The translations under genes and the position numbers were made by a program. Of a stretch of 32,168 nucleotides of DNA, positions 16,383-24,950 are shown one piece after another. Numbering within the stretch: the stretch's first letter is position 1; every line of letters starts with the position of its first letter. Origin of the DNA: an uncultured Lachnospiraceae bacterium (GTDB taxonomy: Bacteria; Bacillota; Clostridia; Lachnospirales; Lachnospiraceae); NCBI GenBank assembly GCA_949132985.1, contig CASCGD010000027.1, forward strand, positions 1 through 32,168, written 5' to 3'. The notes under the pieces are model-generated. The model made no database searches, was not told where the DNA came from, and was given only the letters and a program-made list of their open reading frames with translations.

Positions 16383-17297
16383 TTACCCTCTATCCTGTAT
16401 CCCTCTCAGCTCCGGTATCGGGCTGGTCAGAAATTCACTGACAAACCGCAGATGCATCTCATTGTATTCTATGAGCGGCCATACCGCTTCCACCTCTTCC
16501 GTTACCTCTTTCCCGCTCAGCTTCACGAGCAGCTTTGTGAGCTTTTCGTCCACGGTGCGAAGCGTAACTGCCGTATCCTCCGGGAACTGCAAGAGCCCCT
16601 GCGAAAGGGCAAATCGCACGAGAAGCAGCGGCGCCATCACATCGTCCGTATCCGCAAAGAAAAACGGTATATAAATGCCATCCTCCGACTGCTCGACGAG
16701 CAGCAGCCCCACCGCCTCGTCATTTTTCATATAGACGCAGGAGCATGCCAGCTCATAGTCGGCAAGGGTAAGCGGCAGTTCGATGAGATCCTCGTCCAGC
16801 CGCGTGATGCGCCGGTAGAGGCCGTCCAGCTGCGCCGGCGTACACTCGGCGAGCGCCCGGACCCCCGGCGTATCGCCGGAAAGAGCCGGATTGTCCCTGA
16901 TGTCTGCGAGCGTAAAGCGCATGGCCCCGTTGCCCGTCTTTTTCATACGCGCGCCTAAAAGCTGCATCATTTCATGAATCCGCGCCTCTTCCTGTGGAAT
17001 GTAGCGCGCATACACCTCGTCCACCTGAAGCTCCCACAGCGAATATCCGAGGTTTGCCATGCACTCATCAAACAGGCCATAGCCGCGGTAATCCGGCGCA
17101 AGGTACACATATTCAAGGACAGCGCCCGTATCAATGATGCTGACTGCCACGGCGCCCACCGCCACATTGTCCGCAGCCACGCCATAGATGAGCATCTGCG
17201 GATTTACCTCATACTCCTTTTGCACCGACGCCGGAAGAAACGGCAGAAAATACCGGTCGTTCTCCTTCATCACCCAGTCATAAATCATTTCCATCAT
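16383..17297 (-). CDS. GNAT-family acetyltransferase, cluster copy 1
   Basis: Protein of 304 residues, paralogous to the GNAT at 13385. The acetyl-CoA-binding loop APDYRGYGL is at 67-75, followed by ECMANLGYSLW; the C-terminal half carries TLRTVDEKLTKLL. I chose the ATG at 17297 because GGAAAGGAG lies five bases upstream and the N-terminus (IYDWVM) then matches its paralogue (VFDWVP). The frame is open upstream through a repeat element whose own ATG would add 27 residues, so a longer form cannot be excluded. A short conserved peptide ends on this ATG (ATGA overlap), suggesting translational coupling. Confidence 0.85.
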   Translation of the reverse strand: MMEMIYDWVMKENDRYFLPFLPASVQKEYEVNPQMLIYGVAADNVAVGAVAVSIIDTGAVLEYVYLAPDYRGYGLFDECMANLGYSLWELQVDEVYARYIPQEEARIHEMMQLLGARMKKTGNGAMRFTLADIRDNPALSGDTPGVRALAECTPAQLDGLYRRITRLDEDLIELPLTLADYELACSCVYMKNDEAVGLLLVEQSEDGIYIPFFFADTDDVMAPLLLVRFALSQGLLQFPEDTAVTLRTVDEKLTKLLVKLSGKEVTEEVEAVWPLIEYNEMHLRFVSEFLTSPIPELRGIQDRG

Positions 17298-17359
17298 AAA
17301 ATCTCCTTTCCAAGGTAGCGCCCGCTCGCAAAGCTCACGGGCATTTCGTCGGAAGGCAT
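17294..17359 (-). CDS. Possible 21-residue leader peptide coupled to GNAT copy 1
   Basis: Mini-ORF whose product contains DEMPVSFASGRYL, nearly identical to a mini-ORF before the STAS gene (DDMPVSYASGRYL). Its TGA overlaps the GNAT ATG as ATGA. The substitutions between copies are conservative (D/E, Y/F, synonymous Arg). No strong ribosome binding site sits at this ATG, but AGGAGG lies farther upstream at the base of a hairpin. It may be a true leader peptide or a by-product of a conserved RNA. Confidence 0.35.
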   Translation of the reverse strand: MPSDEMPVSFASGRYLGKEIL

Positions 17360-17391
17360 GCAAGAAAATGCTTCGCATTTTGCCTTCCTCC
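17312..17391 (-). repeat. Structured intergenic repeat, copy B
   Basis: Element of 80 bases found again at 25720-25798. Minus-strand order: AGGAGG, stem GGAAGGCA/TGCCTTCC enclosing the inner hairpin AAAATGC-GAA-GCATTTT, then stem GCCCG/CGGGC. Compared with the other copy the outer stem has two compensatory pair changes. It fills almost the whole gap between the second AAA+ ATPase and GNAT copy 1. Confidence 0.8.
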
Positions 17392-17403
17392 TCTGAACAA
17401 TCG

Positions 17404-19578
17404 TTAAAAAGCTGCCGCGTCCAGCGGGCTCTCCGCCGGATATTCCGACATGCCAAGCATCCGTCCGCTTTTCGCATACTCGAGCAGCAGCCCGGTGCGG
17501 ATGCATCCGCGTGTCACCTTTGTGCCCGCAATCGCCGCGGCGTAAACCGCCTCCAGCGCGACATATTTGATACTGCTGCCGGAAAACTGGAACTTCTGCG
17601 CCAGCTCCGCAAAGGAAACCCCCGCATCCACCTGTGTCTGCGCCGGGAAAATCCCCTCCCAGATGCGAAGCCTCGTCTGCTCGTCCGGCATCGGTATGTT
17701 GATCGAGTATGTGATCCTGCGGCGGAACGCCTCGTCAAAATAGTTGCTGTGGTTCGTGGCGAGCACGGTCATACCGCTGTAGCTCTCCAGCCGCTGTAAA
17801 AGGTAAGACGTCTCCGCGTTGGAATAGCGGTCGTTTGCGCTCGACACATCCGTCCGCCTGGAAAAAAACGCGTCCGCCTCGTCAAAAAAGAGGATTGCGT
17901 TCGTCTTTTCCGCGGTGTCGAACAGGCTGCCAAGCTTTTTTTCCGTCTCTCCGATGTATTTATCCATGAGCTTTGAAGCGTCGATCTTAAACAGCTCCAG
18001 GCCGGTCTCGGCCGCCAGCACCTGCGCCGTCATCGTCTTTCCGGTACCCGGCGGGCCGTAGAGCAGCACGCTGATTCCCCTTCCATAAGGAAGCTTTGCC
18101 CCAAAGCCGCGTTCCTCGTACACCTGATAGCGCTGCCTTACGGCCTGTATGACAAAATCCAAAACCGCGCTCTGCGCGGGCGGCAGCTGTAGATCCGCGC
18201 GCGAAAAGCCGCCCTTTACCATCTGCGCCGAATGCCCCAGCCGCCGGGCCGCATCCCCTGTCACATACGCCCGGATCTTATCGCGGCTCTGCCGCCACGC
18301 CTCCTCCTGATTCTCCTTAAGATCCTCCACGGGCACACGCAAAAGCATATCACAAAGCCCCGCGATCTGACCCGGCGTCAGCCGGTAGCTGCTCACGAGC
18401 TCCTCCTCGTGCCCGCGGATAAAGGAAAGCCCGCGCTCCCTGGCAAAATAGCGCCACATCCGCTCCTGAACCCCCGCGCCGCTCTCCTCAAGCTGCAACA
18501 CGCAGCGGTCCATATCCGAAAAATCCTCCGCCTCCGGAGGTGTCAGGGCGCACACGCACACCGGAGAAAACCAGCGCTTTAACATGCGCAGCAGGCGCGC
18601 CGTGAGGGCGGCGTCCTCAGCCTCGCCGCCCGCAAGGAGCACCGGCGTGAGGGCGTGCAGCCCGCAATAGCTGACGAGCATCGCGCCAAGCTGCTCCTCC
18701 TCCACGATCCCGCGCCCGCGCAGATACGAGAGCTCTGCGAGATAAAGACCGCTAATCTGTGGCTCCAGCGTGGAGAGCAAAAACCGTCTGCCGCTCCCCG
18801 CCTCACCGTACACATACAACAGCTTTGCGCGCCCCGACGGCGCGGACAAAAACTGCCGCGCCCGCTCTGCCTCCGCCTCGTGGTGAAACAGCGGCTCCTT
18901 TGCCCGCTGCAGCCGCCGGCAGAACATAGAGAGAGCGTCCGGCTCATTATCCGTCCCGAGCAGATATTCCGCGCTCATTTTCCACAGACCGCACGGACGG
19001 GCAAGCAGCGAGCGCACACCCTCATAGCGCCACGGCATGAAAAGCACGGCGTTCAGCGGCTTGCTGCGGTCTAACGACGCATAGACTTCCTCCTCCGACA
19101 GCGCGTTTCCGAGGCTGTAGAGATCGGCTGCCAGTCCAAGCGTCGGGCGCGTCTGGTTCACGTCGTTCTGCAGAAATGCAAACAGCGTCTCATATTTCCG
19201 GTTCAACTCCGGCGCGAGCGCCAGCAGCACCAGAAACTGCTCAAACTCACTCAGGCCAAGCCTTGCGCCAAGCCTGCCAAAGCGCAGCGTTTCCTCCGCC
19301 CCTGCCATGCTCTCACGCCACCAGGCGAACATGCGCTCCGCCTCCGGCATCGGCTCCTCCACCGCCTGCGCATCGTAGAGCGCCCACGCAAACTCCTCCT
19401 CGCAGAGCTCCTGGCCCCGCAGGGCATACGGCACCGCATCATTGTGGTTGATCTGCGAAAACAAGAGGCACAGCACATCCACAAGCTCCGTCACGCCCGC
19501 GAGAAACTGCTGCTCGTCTGCAAACGGCTCTGCGCGCCGCGCAATGTCCGCACCCGTCAAAAACGCCAAATCTCTCAT
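17404..19578 (-). CDS. AAA+ ATPase of the injection-system cluster (second copy)
   Basis: ATPase of 724 residues of the Afp15/PVC15-like type found in extracellular contractile injection systems. The C-terminal AAA+ module is complete: Walker A GPPGTGKT (508-515), Walker B ILFFDEAD (562-569), sensor-1 LATN (606-609), arginine-finger region RRR (619-621). The middle contains a degenerate P-loop, GEAGSGRR (258-265), where Arg replaces the catalytic Lys, indicating an inactive upstream AAA fold. The N-terminal ~230 residues are helical. It is a paralogue of the ATPase at 22536, with the same two-part layout. Its ATG overlaps the stop of the Cys-rich gene (ATGA), with GGGAGG upstream. Position beside effector-like genes suggests loading or remodelling of cargo. 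Confidence 0.9.
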   Translation of the reverse strand: MRDLAFLTGADIARRAEPFADEQQFLAGVTELVDVLCLLFSQINHNDAVPYALRGQELCEEEFAWALYDAQAVEEPMPEAERMFAWWRESMAGAEETLRFGRLGARLGLSEFEQFLVLLALAPELNRKYETLFAFLQNDVNQTRPTLGLAADLYSLGNALSEEEVYASLDRSKPLNAVLFMPWRYEGVRSLLARPCGLWKMSAEYLLGTDNEPDALSMFCRRLQRAKEPLFHHEAEAERARQFLSAPSGRAKLLYVYGEAGSGRRFLLSTLEPQISGLYLAELSYLRGRGIVEEEQLGAMLVSYCGLHALTPVLLAGGEAEDAALTARLLRMLKRWFSPVCVCALTPPEAEDFSDMDRCVLQLEESGAGVQERMWRYFARERGLSFIRGHEEELVSSYRLTPGQIAGLCDMLLRVPVEDLKENQEEAWRQSRDKIRAYVTGDAARRLGHSAQMVKGGFSRADLQLPPAQSAVLDFVIQAVRQRYQVYEERGFGAKLPYGRGISVLLYGPPGTGKTMTAQVLAAETGLELFKIDASKLMDKYIGETEKKLGSLFDTAEKTNAILFFDEADAFFSRRTDVSSANDRYSNAETSYLLQRLESYSGMTVLATNHSNYFDEAFRRRITYSINIPMPDEQTRLRIWEGIFPAQTQVDAGVSFAELAQKFQFSGSSIKYVALEAVYAAAIAGTKVTRGCIRTGLLLEYAKSGRMLGMSEYPAESPLDAAAF

Positions 19579-19979
19579 GCGCGCGCTTCCTCCCGCCGCT
19601 CACACGGCTCATGCCGGATGACGACGCGCTCCGGCTTGGTCCCGAGCGCCGCGCAGGAAAGCGCACCCGCATTGTGCATGCAGCCCACGCAGGGCGGAAA
19701 ATCCACCTTGAGCGTCTTTCGCGCCGTCTCACCCGGTTGTGACTGCTCCCCGCCTTCGCGTTTTTTCGCCGGCCCGTTCGCAGCCGCCGTTTCCGGCTCA
19801 TAATAGGTGCACGCTGCGCGCCCGGCAAGAATGTCCAGAGGCTTGACGGGATATTTTTCACACCGGCCCGCGCGCGCCGTGCGGTAGCGGCACAGGGCAC
19901 ATACACCGCCCGCCACCTGCCCGTTGCCGACGCTCTCCAGCGTCTGACCTTTCGTATACACAAAACGTTCCTCGCTCAT
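19575..19979 (-). CDS. Cys-rich, probably zinc-binding small protein
   Basis: Protein of 134 residues, not assigned to a named family. The N-terminal part (about 25-70) has a four-cysteine layout CALC...CEKYP.KPLDIL.GRAAC.YYEP. A Pro/Gly/charged linker follows, then a second cysteine group CVGCMH...C...C near residues 97-128. Both groups look like zinc-binding knuckles. The start is the ATG at 19979 with GAGGAG eight bases upstream; the gene ends by overlapping the ATG of the second AAA+ ATPase. It lies directly after the tandem-ART gene, so an adaptor between cargo and ATPase is a reasonable guess, not shown. Confidence 0.75.
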   Translation of the reverse strand: MSEERFVYTKGQTLESVGNGQVAGGVCALCRYRTARAGRCEKYPVKPLDILAGRAACTYYEPETAAANGPAKKREGGEQSQPGETARKTLKVDFPPCVGCMHNAGALSCAALGTKPERVVIRHEPCERREEARA

Positions 19980-19997
19980 AGTCTGCACTCCTCACTT

Positions 19998-22532
19998 CTA
20001 TATAATAACGTCAATATCAAACACATACGCGCCTTCCCCGCCGGAGGCGTCCCTGCGCACCGAGCGGATGCGGTATTTGTAGCCCGCCGCAAGCGTCAGC
20101 TCATCCTGGCCGCGCGGCATGCCGGTCCGCGGGTTCTCATACATCGTATCCACAAACATCGCCTTTGTGCCGGCCTTCAGATGCATGATAAAAACATGCG
20201 AGCCGGATATGTTATCGTCATGTGCGGCAAAATCCCGCCGCACGCGGTTTGCCTCATCCACATTGCCCTGCTGCTCGAGGTGGTCCGCATACCCCCGATG
20301 CGCGACCTGATTCGCCCAGCGCTTTGCGAAATAGCGGTTCGTGGACGTGCTCACATACGCCCTGTCCTCAAAGACCAGCCCTTCAAACGCCTGATACCCT
20401 TTCGTCTGCTCCATCTTCTGATGGTCGATTCTGCCGTCCGTCATGCACTGCTCCCGCTCCTCCGCCGTAATGCCGAACTGCTCATTTCCAAGCAGATAGA
20501 GCAGCATCCCGTCGTCCACACCGCGGTAGGTGACCATATCCATCGGCAGAATGTGCGCGTCAAACGCCCCCTTCATCTCCGTGATCTGCCGCTGCACCTC
20601 GTCATCCTTCTGCTCGCCGCTTCGCAGCCTCCGGTTGATGTCGTCCGAGGTCGTCGTATACGCCTGCATAGCCCACCGCTGTCCTTCGGTGAGCGTCGCC
20701 TTATCATGGTCCGCCATTCTCAGATAGGCATTGCGGTGCAGGGAATCGCCATGGCTGCCAAAATGCCCCTCATAGCTCTTCTGGGCTTCCAGAAATTCCT
20801 GATACTGCCGGTTGTCCGCGCCGCGTCCCGGCGAGACCTCCTTAGAAACGACCTTGCAGAATATTTCCAGACCCTCATAGCCCGCCGCACGCTGGGGGCC
20901 GCTCTCTTTTCTCTCTTTCTCTTCTTCCGGTGAATGAAGCGCGTAAATCGGCGACTCAACAAACTGCGGACTGTTCTGCTTCGTGTAGGAGCGCGCGCCA
21001 AGTATCATGTAGCTTGTGTTGCGCGGAAAGACAATCTCCGACTCCCCGTGGTTCTCCGTCGGCAGAAACGGCGTGCCCTCATCACAGAGCAGCGTCAGCA
21101 TAACCTCACTTCCGCCGAACATCGAGTCAAGGCGGTAGCCGACACTCATATATCCGGCGTCCGTCACGACCGTTCCCGCACGCTTGTTGACCTCCCTGTC
21201 GATATTTTGTGCCATCCTCGTATTTTCATAAGCATTCTCGATGCCGAGCGCATATTGTAAAAAGTTGCCCCCGACCAGCCGGTGGAACCGCGCCTTGCGC
21301 GTCAGCCGATAGCTTTCTGCCGCCCGGTCGAGCACGCCCATCGCGTGGTGCGCAGCCAGATATTTCAGGTCTGAAAATTTCCCGGAGCGCGCATATGCAT
21401 TCATAATCGACGAAGTGGCCGTCCCGACATAGCTTGCGTCCGGATCGCTCCCGAGCGAAATCCAGTTATAAATTTCCCGCGCCTTGTCCGCGTCCGTATT
21501 AAACGGGTTCGCCCCCGAAAGCGCCTTCATCTCCTGATAGCTCATCGGCTGATACTCGCGGAACTGATCCCTCCATTCGGTAATGTCCGCAAGCTGTGCG
21601 TCATCCACCGCAACCGATCTCTGCATACCGGTAACCCGCTTCAGTTCACCGGTCTCCTCCTGATATGCCTCCGCGGGAATCGGCCTGGCAGAAAGGTACT
21701 GCCGAAGCGAATGCATGAGCGGACTGTCCGGATGCTCATCGCACTGACGGATCATGGCGATGAGATAAGCCGGCAGATACTTCATATAGTAGCCCTCCGG
21801 ATCACCCCGGTCCCCCTCGCGAAGCGTCCGGTTGTACACCTCCATGCACAGCGCCATTCTGGCGATCGCATTGACGTTTAGCCTCCCCTCATCCGCCGCC
21901 TGCATGCGGAACTCGGAAACGGACATCGGCAGCCGCCACTGCCGGCTGCCCTCGCCGAGCGCCTCCTGCTCCTGTTCATCCAAATGGAAATAAACCGCCT
22001 GGTCACGCACTTCGTTCAAAGGCATCTCTCCTGATAAGAGCTGGCGCGCCGTAATGCCCGCCCGAAAATCCTCCACATCAAAGATGCGCATCTGCAGAAG
22101 CAGCGCCTCGCGCTGTGTGTCCGCATACACGCGGCGCACGAGCTCCAGCCGTTCCTTTCCAAGGCTCGTCCACGGATTTCTCGCCTCAATATAGTCCTCG
22201 CAGCTCTTTAAAACCGCGCCGTAGGCCGCCAGCAAATCACCGAGCTTTTCCTGTTTTTCGCGCTCGCTGATCGGTGTGTCCATCAGGCCGTCAAGCGCCG
22301 TCAGCGCCTGTATCACGCCGTTATACAGTCCTGAATTTGCACGCCGGCGCCGGGACTGGCGCAGCGCCGCCAAATTGTCCGAATTTAAGGTCGTCGTCTC
22401 CCTGTAGCGTCTGTCTTTCTGATGCGCTTTTCCCCGCTCCAAAAGGCTCGTATAGTAATCATTTCCGATACGCTCGAACTCCTCGTAGCTCTGAAAAGCA
22501 GCCGCATCGCGCGCCGCTTTCTGACCAGCCAT
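19998..22532 (-). CDS. Putative effector with two tandem ADP-ribosyltransferase domains
   Basis: Protein of 844 residues. The C-terminal ART domain (about 600-844) shows the full R-S-E set: Arg670 in VTYRGVDDG, STS at 728-730 in AYVSTSTNR, and Gln809-Asp-Glu811 in GQDELTL, preceded by the typical helix LTEGQRWAMQAYTTTSDDIN. A second, less typical ART copy lies at about 350-515: Arg418 in FHRLVGG, Ser463 in GYMSVGY, and Glu497-Ser-Glu499 in GESEIVFP. The N-terminal ~340 residues are helical and charged, with an Arg-rich patch near 60 (SRRRRANSG), and could hold a loading signal. No secretion signal peptide. Start ATG with GAGGAGG; the gene begins 3 bases after the AAA+ ATPase stop, the place where eCIS toxins commonly sit. 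Catalysis and target are unproven. Confidence 0.85.
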   Translation of the reverse strand: MAGQKAARDAAAFQSYEEFERIGNDYYTSLLERGKAHQKDRRYRETTTLNSDNLAALRQSRRRRANSGLYNGVIQALTALDGLMDTPISEREKQEKLGDLLAAYGAVLKSCEDYIEARNPWTSLGKERLELVRRVYADTQREALLLQMRIFDVEDFRAGITARQLLSGEMPLNEVRDQAVYFHLDEQEQEALGEGSRQWRLPMSVSEFRMQAADEGRLNVNAIARMALCMEVYNRTLREGDRGDPEGYYMKYLPAYLIAMIRQCDEHPDSPLMHSLRQYLSARPIPAEAYQEETGELKRVTGMQRSVAVDDAQLADITEWRDQFREYQPMSYQEMKALSGANPFNTDADKAREIYNWISLGSDPDASYVGTATSSIMNAYARSGKFSDLKYLAAHHAMGVLDRAAESYRLTRKARFHRLVGGNFLQYALGIENAYENTRMAQNIDREVNKRAGTVVTDAGYMSVGYRLDSMFGGSEVMLTLLCDEGTPFLPTENHGESEIVFPRNTSYMILGARSYTKQNSPQFVESPIYALHSPEEEKERKESGPQRAAGYEGLEIFCKVVSKEVSPGRGADNRQYQEFLEAQKSYEGHFGSHGDSLHRNAYLRMADHDKATLTEGQRWAMQAYTTTSDDINRRLRSGEQKDDEVQRQITEMKGAFDAHILPMDMVTYRGVDDGMLLYLLGNEQFGITAEEREQCMTDGRIDHQKMEQTKGYQAFEGLVFEDRAYVSTSTNRYFAKRWANQVAHRGYADHLEQQGNVDEANRVRRDFAAHDDNISGSHVFIMHLKAGTKAMFVDTMYENPRTGMPRGQDELTLAAGYKYRIRSVRRDASGGEGAYVFDIDVII

Positions 22533-22535
22533 AAA

Positions 22536-24842
22536 CTAATCCTCCTCTTCCTCTCCAAGACCTACCATGTACGCATACGGCTCAAAATCCGCCCGCGTAA
22601 ACACCTTTCCGGTCTTGACAAACTCGTACTTGATCGCCATCAGGTAGTGGCGCATGCACACCTCCTTGCCGCTGCCGTCCGCCGCCGCTAAAAATGCCGC
22701 GTTCAAAATACAGTTTTTGATGTTGCCGCCGACAAATTCAAAGCGTTCCGCCAGAAAACGGATGTCCACGTCCGCTCCTAACGGCGTATCTTTCGGGATC
22801 GTCGTCCGCCAGAGCATCTCGCGCGTGTCCGGGTCGGGAAACTGGAACTCGACGATGTATTTCATCCGACGGAAAAACGCCGGATCAATGTTGTGCTTGT
22901 AGTTCGTCGCCAGCACGGAGACACCGTCGTAAGCCTCCACCTCCTGCAAAAGCAATGCCGTCTTGTTGTTGTTGGACGCCTGATTGCTTCCGCCGTCGTC
23001 GCTTCGCTTTGCAAAGAGCGTGTCGCACTCGTCGAAAAAGAGCACGACGTTGCACTTTTTCGCCTCGCGGAAAATCATGGAGATGGATTTTTCCGTCTCG
23101 CCGACATACTTGTCGATGACCTTCGAGAGATCCACGCGGTAGAGCTCCAGATTCAGCTCATGGGCGATAACCTGCGCACACATGGATTTTCCGGTACCCG
23201 GCGCGCCGAACAGCAGGATGGAGAGCCCCCGCCCGTACGGATATTTTTTTGTATAGTGCCAGTTGTCGTACACCTGCTTGCGGAAGTTCATCTGGTCGAT
23301 CGCGTGCTGCAGCGTCTCCCGCTGGCTCGCGTTCATGACGATATCCTCAAAGCCGAAATTCGCCTTCACCTTCGTCGCCTTCTGCGTCAGCTCCGAGCTC
23401 ATCTGATTGTAGCAGCCCTCAAACAGCTTTGCGCGTGAGATCTCTTTCTCCTGGCTCATCGTCGCAAAGCTGCGCGCCTGATAGAGCGCGGCGCGGATTT
23501 TTCCGGGCGTGAACAAAAACTTGGTGGCCATCTCCGGCAGATCCACGTCTTCTGCAAGTGCATAATCCTTAGAAAAATACCGCCAGCAGTCCTCCCGCTC
23601 CTGATTGCCCGGCGTCGGCAGCTCCAGCTCCGTGAAGTCCTCGTCCGTCACGCTCTTTAGCGGCAGCTTCTCGCGGCTCATCAAAAAGATGAGCACGCCG
23701 TGTTCGCGCAGCTTTGCGACCGCCAGATCCATGTAGCCGATGTATTTTTCCTTTTCATCCTCCCTGAAATCCAGATCGTTTAAGCAGCAGCAGGAGCCGG
23801 TAAACACACATTCACGGTTCACCGCCCACAGCGCGTGCTCCACAAAATTGAAATCATAGGCAAAGAGCTTTTTGCAGTTGAGGGTGATGGCATGCATGCC
23901 CCGCTTTGCACAAAACTGTCGGATAAAAAAGCGCCGCCCGCTGCCCTCGTCGCCAAACCAGCTGAAAATGCGCACGCCCTGCTCCCAGGAAATCTCCATC
24001 GCCGCAAGCTGCGGCGCGTTTGCCATGATCGGATGCAGCTCCTTTCCGTCCGTGAGCATCGTGAAAAAACGGCTGTAATCCTCGTCCAGCCGGAGCGGAT
24101 TTTTGCCGAACAAAAAATCGATCATCCGCTTATCCGGCGTAAGAACCGTGGAAAAGGGCATGTTTTTGTTCACGCGCAGATCCATAACCGGAAGGAGCTG
24201 CTCGAGGCAGACGGACATCTCCCCGTAAGCCCCCGTGATCGAAAAATTATCTCCGAAGTAAAGGCGTCCCGCGGACTCTACGGTCGGCGCTGTCAGGCTG
24301 CCGTTCTCGTTGACGATCTGAAACACAGACGCGTAGCTCGTCTGCGTAGAGGAAAGGATCGCGCACGCCAGTGCAAACACGGTAAAATGATCCCATTCCA
24401 GCTTCCGGCAGAGGTCGTAAAAGGGCAGGCGGACCGCCTGCGTATCCGTGGCGGCAAGCCTCTCGTCCACAAAGGAAAGCATCTCCTCCACGGACAGCTC
24501 CTTTTTCTCCTCCGGTCTGCTCTCTGCACTCATGGCGGCGAGAAGCTCCATAAGCTCGTCATCGATCTGTTCCTCCGGCTCCCCCGGCGCGCCTGCGCCG
24601 TCCGCCTCATATTCGCTGCCAAAGCGCAGCAGGCTGTCGTTGCAGAGCGCATACGCGATCTCGATATCAGGATACATGACGTTTTTGTAGGTACCCTGAC
24701 CGGCAGCGTATTTCTCCATCAGCCCCTCGATATAGTCAGACAGCCGGTAGTTGACACACGCGAAAATATAGTCCATGTACTCGCTGTAATCCGCAAACGG
24801 CTGCGTCCTCAGTTCTGCTCTGAATCTCTCTTCCTGTCCCAT
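22536..24842 (-). CDS. AAA+ ATPase of the injection-system cluster (first copy)
   Basis: Afp15/PVC15-like ATPase of 768 residues counted from the chosen ATG. The active C-terminal module has Walker A GAPGTGKS (546-553), Walker B LFFDECD (601-607), sensor-1 LATN (644-647) and an Arg pair at 658-659. A degenerate upstream P-loop GDEGSGRR is at 297-304. The N-terminal ~130 residues include an acidic linker. Such ATPases are conserved in eCIS loci and are linked to particle assembly or cargo handling. I chose the ATG at 24842 because of AAGGTGGAG just upstream; a GTG start 23 codons earlier is possible. The tandem-ART gene follows after 3 bases. Confidence 0.9.
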   Translation of the reverse strand: MGQEERFRAELRTQPFADYSEYMDYIFACVNYRLSDYIEGLMEKYAAGQGTYKNVMYPDIEIAYALCNDSLLRFGSEYEADGAGAPGEPEEQIDDELMELLAAMSAESRPEEKKELSVEEMLSFVDERLAATDTQAVRLPFYDLCRKLEWDHFTVFALACAILSSTQTSYASVFQIVNENGSLTAPTVESAGRLYFGDNFSITGAYGEMSVCLEQLLPVMDLRVNKNMPFSTVLTPDKRMIDFLFGKNPLRLDEDYSRFFTMLTDGKELHPIMANAPQLAAMEISWEQGVRIFSWFGDEGSGRRFFIRQFCAKRGMHAITLNCKKLFAYDFNFVEHALWAVNRECVFTGSCCCLNDLDFREDEKEKYIGYMDLAVAKLREHGVLIFLMSREKLPLKSVTDEDFTELELPTPGNQEREDCWRYFSKDYALAEDVDLPEMATKFLFTPGKIRAALYQARSFATMSQEKEISRAKLFEGCYNQMSSELTQKATKVKANFGFEDIVMNASQRETLQHAIDQMNFRKQVYDNWHYTKKYPYGRGLSILLFGAPGTGKSMCAQVIAHELNLELYRVDLSKVIDKYVGETEKSISMIFREAKKCNVVLFFDECDTLFAKRSDDGGSNQASNNNKTALLLQEVEAYDGVSVLATNYKHNIDPAFFRRMKYIVEFQFPDPDTREMLWRTTIPKDTPLGADVDIRFLAERFEFVGGNIKNCILNAAFLAAADGSGKEVCMRHYLMAIKYEFVKTGKVFTRADFEPYAYMVGLGEEEED

Positions 24843-24950
24843 GTTCTCCACCTTACCCGGAATCATGCTTTCACAGTCAAAGCGTCGGCTGACCCCGTTT
24901 TTTTTGGTCACAACCTGCTTTGACCTGTTATGAAACGTATCCTTAAATTA

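Noticed and set aside
17312..17391. Known riboswitch (cyclic di-GMP or similar) in the repeat element
   Set aside because: Neither copy contains the conserved loops of GEMM or other riboswitches I know; the element is described as an unassigned structured repeat.
23835..24923. Long plus-strand open frame (362 codons) opposite the first AAA+ ATPase
   Set aside because: It is antisense to a gene with intact Walker motifs, has no recognisable domain, is rich in His/Arg/Leu as expected from the reverse frame of GC-rich coding DNA, and lacks a good ribosome binding site.
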